This document shows positions 1-6,621 of a stretch of DNA of 64,000 nucleotides, in pieces. Numbering within the stretch: position 1 is the first letter of the stretch; each line of letters starts with the position of its first letter. This DNA comes from Pseudoxanthomonas daejeonensis (GTDB lineage: Bacteria > Pseudomonadota > Gammaproteobacteria > Xanthomonadales > Xanthomonadaceae), in contig NZ_PDWN01000005.1 of assembly GCF_010093205.1 (NCBI RefSeq), positions 1-64,000 on the forward strand, written 5' to 3'. The notes beneath the pieces are model-generated. The model was not told where the DNA came from. It searched no databases and saw nothing but the letters and a program-made list of their open reading frames with translations. Position numbers and translations under genes: made by a program.

Positions 1-90
1 TTCATAGCTCTAGTATTGAGAAGGCACAGACAGCCACCGACTCTTCCACTTCCCTCTTCGTCGGCAGCGTCAAAGGGGTAAAAGAGACCG
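1..90 (+). other. Sequencing-adapter contamination (Nextera P5/i5/Tn5 mosaic end)
   Basis: Positions 58-71 are an exact copy of the 14-base Nextera Read-1 adapter core TCGTCGGCAGCGTC. Positions 72-90 match the 19-base Tn5 mosaic end (AGATGTGTATAAGAGACAG) at 14 of 19 places with no gaps. Positions 50-57 (TTCCCTCT) occupy the 8-base i5 index slot and differ from index 503 (TATCCTCT) at two bases. Positions 21-49 align without gaps to the 29-base P5 primer at 16 of 29 places, including a 7-base exact block. Order and spacing are exactly those of a Nextera library end pointing into the insert. Local base composition is also less GC-rich than what follows. The substitutions suggest low-quality read ends carried into the assembly. 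Bases 1-20 are unassigned. Genomic sequence starts at about 91. Confidence 0.9.
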
Positions 91-884
91 CCCCAGCTAC
101 CGCCGCCACCGTGCCCTGCCCAGCGCCCGCCACCACCGCCCAGGCTGGCAAGGCCGACCAGCAAGCCGATCACGCCGCCGGCCAGGCCGGTCAGCAGCAG
201 CGAGGACACGAACCAGGCCACGCCACCGGAGGCGGCTGCCACCAGCGGCGCACGCACCGGGCGCGGCAGCCTGCCGAAAATGCCGCGCGCCACCTGGGCG
301 ACGACGAAGGCGATGAACAGCGCCGGCAGCCACGCCCCGCGCCCGGAGGATCCGGACGGGGGGTTGCGGCTGACCGGTGCCGGCAACGGCTCGCCATCGA
401 TGACCTTCACCAGCACCGCGGTGGCGTCCTCGATCCCGCCCCCGAAATCGCCCTGGCGGAACTTGGGCACCAGGTATTCCTGGATCACCCGGTTGGCGAC
501 CGCGTCGGGAATCGCGCCTTCCAGGCCGTAGCCGGTCTCGATCCGGACTGCGCGATCGTCCTTGGCCACCAGCAGCAGCACGCCGTCGTCCACGCCCTTG
601 CGGCCCAGCTTCCAGGCCTCGAACACGCGCACGGCGTACTGCTCGATGCTGTCGGGCTGGGTGGTCGGCACCACCAGGACCTGCAACTGGCTGCCCTTGC
701 GCTGCTGCAGGGCGCGCGCCTGTGCATCCAGGCGCCGCACGGTGGCGGCGTCCAGGGTGCCGGTCGTGTCGACCACCGGCGCGTCCAGCGGCGGCACCGG
801 CGCCGGCGCGGCCGGCTGCGCCCACAGCGGCGTGCAGGCCAGCAGCAAGCTCAGGCCACACAGGCGCAGGGCGCGGGAAATCAT
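91..884 (-). CDS. TPM-domain (YgcG-like) membrane protein, C-terminus missing
   Basis: The N-terminus MISRALRLCGLSLLLACTPL is a signal peptide, followed at about residues 33-155 by a TPM domain. Recognisable TPM features are LQVLVVPTTQPDSIEQYAVRV, a W-x-LGRKGVDDGVLLLVAKDDR block and ETGYGLEGAIPD. One or two membrane segments follow (about 175-245), then the Gly-rich tail (GGGGGRWAGHGGGGSWG) typical of YgcG proteins. The family is thought to act at the membrane or periplasm; TPM domains have been linked to phosphatase activity and photosystem repair, but the bacterial role is unclear. The gene starts 13 bases after the LemA stop, and LemA-TPM pairs are common. The reading frame continues into adapter sequence, so the true C-terminus is not in the window. 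Confidence 0.9.
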
Positions 885-897
885 CCGTGCGGCCGGA

Positions 898-1551
898 TCA
901 ACCACCCGGTGCGGGCGGCGGCGGGGGCTGCGGCGCCGACGGTGCGGCAGGCGGAGGCGGGCCGAAGTCGACACTGGGCGCACGCTGGATCTGCGCTTCG
1001 TTCTCGACGCTGAAGTTCGGCTTCTCGCGATGACCGAAGATCTTGGCGGTGATCAGCTGCGGGAACGAGCGGATGAAGGTGTTGTAGTCCTGCACCGTGG
1101 CGATGTAACGGCCGCGGGCGACGGTGATCCGGTTTCCGGTGCCTTCCAGCTGCGCCTGCAGGTCGCGGAAGGACTGGTCGGCTTTCAGGGTCGGGTAGTT
1201 CTCGCTCACCACCAGCAAGCGCGACAGCGCCGAGGAAAGCTCGCCCTGCGCTGCCTGGAACTGCTGCAGCGACGCCGGATCGTCGGCATTGACCTGGACC
1301 TGGCCGACCCGGGCGCGCGCCTCGGTGACCTCGGTCAGCACCTGGCTTTCGTGCGCGGCATAGCCCTTGACCGTGTTGACCAGGTTGGGCACCAGGTCGG
1401 CGCGGCGCTGGTACTGGTTCAGGACCTCGGACCAGCCGGCCTTGACCGCCTCGTCCTTCTGCTGGATGGCGTTGTAGCCGCAACCGGACAGCAGCACGGT
1501 GAGCGCGACGATGGCCGCGACGATGATCGACCTGCGGAGAATTCCTTGCAT
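898..1551 (-). CDS. LemA family lipoprotein (LemA-1)
   Basis: A 217-residue LemA protein. The start is set by ATG 1551 with a CAGGAG ribosome site about 9 bases upstream. Residues 1-25 form a signal/anchor ending in the lipobox-like LLSGCGY, so it is probably a lipoprotein. The body shows LemA signatures: VLNQYQRRADLVPNLVNTVK, a helix-rich middle with LSRLLVVSENYPTLKADQSF, and YNTFIRSFPQLI. The tail is Pro-rich (PPPPAAPSAPQPPPPPAPGG). LemA proteins are small coiled-coil membrane proteins of unsettled function, often encoded with TPM-domain or M48-peptidase partners. Here the partner is the TPM gene just downstream. A second LemA gene lies at 33756-34358. Confidence 0.93.
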   Translation of the reverse strand: MQGILRRSIIVAAIVALTVLLSGCGYNAIQQKDEAVKAGWSEVLNQYQRRADLVPNLVNTVKGYAAHESQVLTEVTEARARVGQVQVNADDPASLQQFQAAQGELSSALSRLLVVSENYPTLKADQSFRDLQAQLEGTGNRITVARGRYIATVQDYNTFIRSFPQLITAKIFGHREKPNFSVENEAQIQRAPSVDFGPPPPAAPSAPQPPPPPAPGG

Positions 1552-1690
1552 GGCACGGCTCCTGTGTCCGGAATGGCGCGGGCCGGCCGGGAGCCGGCGC
1601 GCGGCCATTGCAGCACCGGCCCGGACACCGCGCAAGCGATGCCGGGCCGGCCATGTCCACAGCGTCCCGGCAGCGGCCGCCGGGACCGGC

Positions 1691-2440
1691 TCAGAACTCG
1701 CCGGCGCCCGGCACGTGCTTGCGCACGGCGTTGCGGCGCATGAACAGGTTGAGCGTTTCCACCAGCACCGAGAACGCCATGGCGAAGTAGATGTACGGCT
1801 TGGGCACGTGGATCGCGAAGCCGTCCAGGATCAGGACCACGCCGATCAGCAGGATGAAGGCCAGCGCCAGCATCTTGATGGTCGGGTTGTCGTCGATGAA
1901 GCGGCCGAGCGGGTTGGCTGCCAGCAGCATGATCGCCACCGCCAGCAGGATCGCGAACACCATCACCGGGATGTGCTGGGCCATGCCCACCGCGGTGATC
2001 ACCGAGTCCAGCGAGAACACGATGTCGATGATCGCGATCTGCGCGATCACCACCCAGAACACCTGCGAGCTCTTGGTCGTGCGCGGGTCCTCGTCGTGGC
2101 CGCCGGTGATCAGCTCGCGGATTTCCATCGCGCCCTTGATCAGCAGGAACGCGCCGCCGAGGATCAGGATCAGGTCGCGGATCGAGAAGCCCATGCCGTA
2201 GAGGGTGAACAGGTCGCTCTGCATCCGCGCCAGGAATGCCAGCGAGATCAGCAAGGCGATCCGGGTGATGCAGGCCACCGCGATGCCGAACTTGCGCGCA
2301 AAGGCACGCTGGTGTTCGGGCAGGCGGCCGACGGCGATCGAGATGAACACCAGGTTGTCGATGCCCAGGACGATTTCCAGGGCGCTGAGGGTCACCAGGG
2401 TCAGCCAGACGTTCGGGTCGGCCAGGAATTCGAGATTCAT
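1691..2440 (-). CDS. TerC family integral membrane protein
   Basis: 249 residues with about seven hydrophobic segments. It carries the two acidic intramembrane motifs of the TerC/Alx/YgdQ family: LEIVLGIDNLVFI near residue 21 and IDIVFSLDSVITAVG near residue 135. TerC-family proteins are implicated in metal (manganese) export and in metalating exported enzymes; some members were first noted for tellurite resistance. Substrate cannot be read from this sequence. Length matches the short, single-domain members without CBS or CorC extensions. ATG 2440 has AGGAAC about 11 bases upstream. It stands alone, 42 bases after the dgkA start on the same strand, so co-transcription with dgkA is possible. 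Confidence 0.9.
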   Translation of the reverse strand: MNLEFLADPNVWLTLVTLSALEIVLGIDNLVFISIAVGRLPEHQRAFARKFGIAVACITRIALLISLAFLARMQSDLFTLYGMGFSIRDLILILGGAFLLIKGAMEIRELITGGHDEDPRTTKSSQVFWVVIAQIAIIDIVFSLDSVITAVGMAQHIPVMVFAILLAVAIMLLAANPLGRFIDDNPTIKMLALAFILLIGVVLILDGFAIHVPKPYIYFAMAFSVLVETLNLFMRRNAVRKHVPGAGEF

Positions 2441-2482
2441 CGTGGATCGGTTCCTAAGTTCGTTTTCAGAGAGCCAGAGCGG

Positions 2483-2863
2483 TTACAGCAGCCGCGGGCC
2501 GAGGATCAGGCCCCAGCACAGCAGCACGTTCATCATCAGCACGAACACGGCCGCCGAACCCATGTCCTTGGCACGCCCGGCCAGTTCGTGGTGCTCCGGG
2601 CCGTAGCGCTCGATCACCGCTTCAACGGCCGAGTTCAGCAGCTCGGCCGACAGCACCACCACCATCGAGCCGACCAGCACCGCCCGCTCGAGCCCGTTCG
2701 CACCCAGCCACAGGGCCAGCGGCGCGAGGATCACGAACAGGTAGACCTCGAGGCGGAACGAGGACTCGTGCATCCACGCCGCACGCAGTCCCTGGATCGA
2801 CCACTGGGTCGCCTTGAGGATGCGTCCGGGGCGTCGGGGCAGGTGCCCGGTTTCGTCGGCCAT
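2483..2863 (-). CDS. dgkA: Diacylglycerol kinase (undecaprenol kinase family)
   Basis: 126 residues, the usual size of this small trimeric inner-membrane kinase. An amphipathic N-terminus (KATQWSIQGLRAAWMHESSFRLE) is followed by three membrane helices. The family catalytic signature ELLNSAVEAVIER lies at about residues 74-86, and RAKDMGSAAVF near 97. It phosphorylates diacylglycerol with ATP to give phosphatidate, recycling the lipid released when phosphatidylglycerol is used for periplasmic glucan decoration. Glu and Asn in ELLNSAVE and the RAKD motif are the known catalytic elements and are intact. The 220 bases upstream (2864-3083) carry no recognised gene. Confidence 0.96.
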   Translation of the reverse strand: MADETGHLPRRPGRILKATQWSIQGLRAAWMHESSFRLEVYLFVILAPLALWLGANGLERAVLVGSMVVVLSAELLNSAVEAVIERYGPEHHELAGRAKDMGSAAVFVLMMNVLLCWGLILGPRLL

Positions 2864-3083
2864 GGTTCAGGCGTCCACGGCCGAAGGCACGCGGCAGGGC
2901 CGGGCGCGGGGCATCGGGGACGGTGCAGGACAGGGCGACATTGCGGCGTTGGACGACCTCGGGCCGGCAATTTTGCCACAGGAGCCTGTCCTACCCCCGA
3001 AACCTGCCCGACAAACGGGCAAATGGACCGGAAAACGCGCCTCGGCGCTGCCGAACCGGTACGCGGGGCGAGCTGCGCGCCGT

Positions 3084-3794
3084 CTAGCGACGGGACGCGC
3101 GCAGCGCCTGCTGCTCGACCAGGGTCAGGGCGACGTTGTCGCGCAGGTAGGCCGGCTCGGCCCGCTCGGCGGCGACCGCTTCGCCACGGGCGAAGGCAGC
3201 GGCGGCAAGCCGGGCCAGGTCCGCCGCCCGCGGCAATGCCGCTGCGTCCACCGCGGCCAGGCGCGACTGCAGGCGTTGCGCGAGCAGGCCGTCGGCCGCC
3301 GCGAAACCCGTGCCCACGCCCTGCCATTCGCCCCCGTCATCGGCCGGCAGTTCGACTGCACCCGGAGCCAGCACGCGTTCCACGTCGAGCGCGGCCAGGC
3401 CATCACCCTCACGCAGGAAAGCGCCCGCATACACCTCGCCCATGCGCGCATCGATCGTGGCGAGGATGCGCGCCGGTCCCGCCACGGCCGCTCCCGCGGC
3501 CAGGACGGCAAGCGTCGAGACCGGCACCACCGGCCGGTCCAGGGCCAGGGCGACGCCCTGGGCCAGCGCGATCGCCAGGCGCACGCCGGTGAATGCCCCG
3601 GGTCCGCGGCCGACCGCGATCGCATCCAGTTGCGTGCGCGCCACGCCAGCCTCGGCCAGCAAGGCATCCGCCCAGGGCAGGGCCAGTTCCGCATGGCGGC
3701 GCGGCGCGATCTCGAAACGCTCGCGCACCTGGCCATCCAGGTAGAGCGCGACCGAACAGGCTTCGGTGGCGGTTTCGAAGGCGAGCAGCTTCAT
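3084..3794 (-). CDS. tsaB: tRNA threonylcarbamoyladenosine biosynthesis protein TsaB
   Basis: 236 residues of the ASKHA-fold YeaZ/TsaB family. The start is ATG 3794, giving MKLLAFETATEACSVAL, the canonical N-terminus; upstream in-frame codons do not resemble the family. Further signatures are HAELALPWADALLAEAGV (about residue 38) and the GRGPGAFTGVRLAIALAQG glycine-rich block (about residue 65). TsaB is the non-catalytic scaffold that pairs with TsaD and TsaE to make t6A at position 37 of ANN-decoding tRNAs. No TsaD, TsaE or RimI gene is adjacent. dinG lies 183 bases upstream on the same strand, separated by a REP-like palindrome. Confidence 0.96.
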   Translation of the reverse strand: MKLLAFETATEACSVALYLDGQVRERFEIAPRRHAELALPWADALLAEAGVARTQLDAIAVGRGPGAFTGVRLAIALAQGVALALDRPVVPVSTLAVLAAGAAVAGPARILATIDARMGEVYAGAFLREGDGLAALDVERVLAPGAVELPADDGGEWQGVGTGFAAADGLLAQRLQSRLAAVDAAALPRAADLARLAAAAFARGEAVAAERAEPAYLRDNVALTLVEQQALRASRR

Positions 3795-3887
3795 CGGCGG
3801 CAGGGAGCAGTTGGGACTGGCCGGAAAGGGTAAACGATCACCGGCATGCGGACCTGCGCCATCCCCGGCCGAGGGCTCGCCTTGCCC

Positions 3888-3981
3888 GTAGGAGCGGGCA
3901 TGACCGCGACACCGACGCCGTCGCAATCACGCGGCCTCGCTGTGCCGGCCGCCCCGGTGTCGCGGCCATGCCCGCTCCTAC
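3888..3981. repeat. REP-like long inverted repeat
   Basis: Two 27-base arms, 3888-3914 (starting GTAGGAGCGGGCATG) and 3955-3981 (ending CATGCCCGCTCCTAC), are reverse complements at 26 of 27 positions and are separated by 40 bases. This is the look of the intergenic REP elements common in Xanthomonadales, usually mobilised by RAYT transposases encoded elsewhere. The right arm covers the dinG stop codon (CTA at 3978-3980 on the plus strand), so the element apparently supplied or replaced the end of that gene. Confidence 0.8.
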
Positions 3982-6020
3982 GCCCGGGCGAAGAACGCCT
4001 GCACGTCCTCGATCCTGCGGGTGACCGTGAACGACGGCAGCGACTCCATGAACACCCGGCCGTAAGGCTTGCCGGTCAGGCGCGGGTCGCACAGCACCAG
4101 CACGCCGCGGTCGGACTCGGTGCGGATCAGCCGGCCGACGCCCTGCTTGAGCGCGATCACCGCCTGCGGCAGCTGCTCGTCGCGGAACGGATTGCCGCCG
4201 CGGCGGCGCACCGCGTCCAGCCGCGCCTCGAACACCGGATCGTCCGGCGCGGCGAACGGCAACTTGTCGATCACCACCACGCTCAGCGCGTCGCCGGCCA
4301 CGTCCACGCCCTCGCGGAACGTGGCCGAACCGAGCAGCACACCGTTCCCCGATTCGCGGAAGCGACGCAGCAGCTCGGCCTTGGGCGATTCGCCCTGCAC
4401 GAACAGCGGCCACGGCGCGCCGCGCAGCGCTTGCGCCGCTTCGCGCAAGGCGCGGTGCGAGGCGAACAGGAGGAAGGCGCGACCGTTGGAAGCGTCCAGC
4501 ACCGGACGCACGGCTTCCAGCATGGCCGCACCAAAGGTGCGCGTATTGGGCTCGGGCAGGTTGCGCGGCAGGTAGCACAACGCCTGCCGGGGCCAGTCGA
4601 ACGGGCTGGGCTCGAGCAGCGTGTCCGGGTCGAACAGGCCGAGCTTGCGGCCGACGTGGTTGAAGCCCCCGCCCACTGCCAGCGTGGCCGAAGTGAATAT
4701 CCAGGCCGCGCGCGAACTCTCCCGGTGCGCGCGCAGGGGGGCAGATACGTCCAGCGGCGTGCGCTGGCAGCGGAAGCCGCGCGGGCTCAACTCGTACCAG
4801 TACACCTCGCCGCCGCGCGCGGCCGCGGCGGCCAGCCGCGCCGGATCCACCCCACCATCGCCACCCGCGCCGTCGCCGGCGACGGTTTCGACCAGCGCCT
4901 CGCTCTCGGCATCGCCCTCTTCGAAGGCATCCGACGCCGCGCCGCCGTCGCGCCAGCGCTCCAGCCGCTCACCCAGGTCGCGCGCACGCGCCACGCAGGC
5001 ATCGAAGCCGGGCGAAGTTGGCGCCAGCGGCGTCATCGCATCTTCCAGCGTACCCAGTGCATCGGCCAGCACGTCCAGGCCGTCGGCCACCGCAGGCAAG
5101 GTCAGTGCGCGGTAACGGGTACCGCGCGGCGGCAGCGCCTCCATCGCCGCGCGCAGTTCGCGCAACGCCTGCTCCAGTGCACGTACCGGGGCCTGCACCA
5201 CGGCCAGCGCGCCGGTGGTCTGCTTGCACTCGGCCAGGCAGTCGCGTCCCAGTTCCTGGATCTGGCGCATGCCGAAACCTTCGCCGAAGAAGCTCGCGGC
5301 CAGTTCCGGAAGCTGGTGCGCTTCATCGATCACGAATGCCTGCGCACCAGGCAGGATCTCGCCGAAGCCTTCCTGTTTCAGCGCCAGGTCGGCCAGCAGC
5401 AGGTGGTGGTTGACCACGACCAGGTCCGCCGCCTGCGCGCGCTGGCGCGCCTGGACCACGAAGCATTCCTCGTAGAACGGGCACTCGCTGCCCAGGCAGT
5501 TGTCGACCGTGGAGGTGACCAGCGGCAGCAGCGGCGAATCGTCCGCCAAGCCTTCCAGCTCGGCCATGTCGCCGGCGCGGGTGCGCCCGCCCCAGGCGAC
5601 GATGCGCTGGAACTGCGAGGCCTGTTCCGGACTGCTGAAATGCGCCTCGCCCTTGGCCTGGTTCAGGCGGTACAGGCACAGGTAGTTGGCGCGGCCCTTG
5701 AGCAGCGCGCTGCGCAGGCCCACGCCCAGCGCTTCGCGCACGCGCGGCAGGTCGCGATGGTAGAGCTGGTCCTGCAACGCGCGGGTGCCGGTGGAGACGA
5801 TCGTCTTCAGTCCGGAAAGCAGCGCGGGCACGAGGTAAGCGTAGGTCTTGCCGGTGCCGGTACCGGCCTCGGCCAGCAGCACTTCGCGCTGGTCGATGGC
5901 GTCGGCCACCGCGGCGGTCAGGCGCTGCTGCGCGGGGCGCGCGACGAAGCCGTCGACGCGCTCGGCGAGCGCGCCGCCTTCGCTGAGCGCTTCATGGCTG
6001 GCATGGGCTAGGCGGGACAT
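3978..6020 (-). CDS. ATP-dependent DNA helicase, DinG/YoaA family
   Basis: 680 residues from ATG 6020 (MSRLAHASHEALSEGGALAE); a GTG seven codons further upstream is also open. This is an iron-sulfur superfamily 2 helicase of the XPD/DinG class. Walker A AEAGTGTGKT is at residues 50-59. The four-cysteine FeS cluster region includes DNCLGSECPFYEEC (about 160-175). The DEAH box is VIDEAHQLPE (about 230), and helicase motif VI is QGVGRLIRTESDRG near the C-terminus. These enzymes unwind 5'-3' and handle DNA damage intermediates and R-loops. Length is closer to E. coli YoaA (636) than DinG (716), and no exonuclease domain is present. The stop codon lies in the REP-like palindrome. Confidence 0.93.
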   Translation of the reverse strand: MSRLAHASHEALSEGGALAERVDGFVARPAQQRLTAAVADAIDQREVLLAEAGTGTGKTYAYLVPALLSGLKTIVSTGTRALQDQLYHRDLPRVREALGVGLRSALLKGRANYLCLYRLNQAKGEAHFSSPEQASQFQRIVAWGGRTRAGDMAELEGLADDSPLLPLVTSTVDNCLGSECPFYEECFVVQARQRAQAADLVVVNHHLLLADLALKQEGFGEILPGAQAFVIDEAHQLPELAASFFGEGFGMRQIQELGRDCLAECKQTTGALAVVQAPVRALEQALRELRAAMEALPPRGTRYRALTLPAVADGLDVLADALGTLEDAMTPLAPTSPGFDACVARARDLGERLERWRDGGAASDAFEEGDAESEALVETVAGDGAGGDGGVDPARLAAAAARGGEVYWYELSPRGFRCQRTPLDVSAPLRAHRESSRAAWIFTSATLAVGGGFNHVGRKLGLFDPDTLLEPSPFDWPRQALCYLPRNLPEPNTRTFGAAMLEAVRPVLDASNGRAFLLFASHRALREAAQALRGAPWPLFVQGESPKAELLRRFRESGNGVLLGSATFREGVDVAGDALSVVVIDKLPFAAPDDPVFEARLDAVRRRGGNPFRDEQLPQAVIALKQGVGRLIRTESDRGVLVLCDPRLTGKPYGRVFMESLPSFTVTRRIEDVQAFFARA

Positions 6021-6092
6021 GGAAAGCGTCGGGGCGCGCACGCGTCAGGCCACGACCCGGCGCCCGCAGGGGCGCCGCGCCGCGGCAGCGTG

Positions 6093-6614
6093 CTACATGC
6101 GCTTGAGGCCGGGCACCGTGCAGGTGCCGATCTGCGCGTGGGCCGAGGCGGCGTTCTCCGCCTGCCCGCGCGCCAGCCGCGCCTGCTCGATCGTGGCCCA
6201 GTGGAGGCGGCACATCGGGCCGACCCGGGAGCCGACGTCGAACGCCTTGCGCGCCAGGGTCTCGGCGCGGTCGTACTGGCCTTGCAGCAGCGCGATCTCG
6301 GCACGTTCCTGCAGCACCGCCGGATCGTCCGGGACGATCAGCAGCGCCTGGTTCAAGGCTTCGGCGGCGGCTCCCACGTCGCCGGACGCGAGTGCGCGCG
6401 ACGCCTTCGCGCGCAGGTCCTCGACCTGCGGGTCGCGCAGCGGCTGGACGTTGAGTTCGGTGTCGTCGACGCCCGCGGCCGCATGCACGGCGGCCAGCCG
6501 CTGCTGCGGTCCCGGGCCGGGCGCGGGCGCCGGTGACTGGACCGCCGGCGCGCAGGCGCACAGGAACAGGCACATCGCGACGAGGGTCGCGGTGGATCGC
6601 GTGGGGAATTTCAT
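6093..6614 (-). CDS. TPR lipoprotein, candidate PBP1b activator (LpoP-like)
   Basis: 173 residues. The N-terminus ends in the lipobox LFLCACAPAV, so Cys near residue 19 is probably lipidated. A Pro-rich linker (PAPAPGPGPQ) leads to two or three TPR-like helix pairs (EALNQALLIVPDDPAVLQ, ERAEIALLQGQYDRAETLAR). A conserved-looking CRLHWATIEQARLARGQ follows. The gene begins 7 bases after the mrcB stop, so the two are almost certainly co-transcribed. In Pseudomonas aeruginosa the lipoprotein activator of PBP1b (LpoP) is a TPR lipoprotein encoded next to its synthase gene; context and layout agree, but the functional link here is inference. It is shorter than the Pseudomonas protein. Confidence 0.78.
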   Translation of the reverse strand: MKFPTRSTATLVAMCLFLCACAPAVQSPAPAPGPGPQQRLAAVHAAAGVDDTELNVQPLRDPQVEDLRAKASRALASGDVGAAAEALNQALLIVPDDPAVLQERAEIALLQGQYDRAETLARKAFDVGSRVGPMCRLHWATIEQARLARGQAENAASAHAQIGTCTVPGLKRM

Positions 6615-6621
6615 GCCGCCA

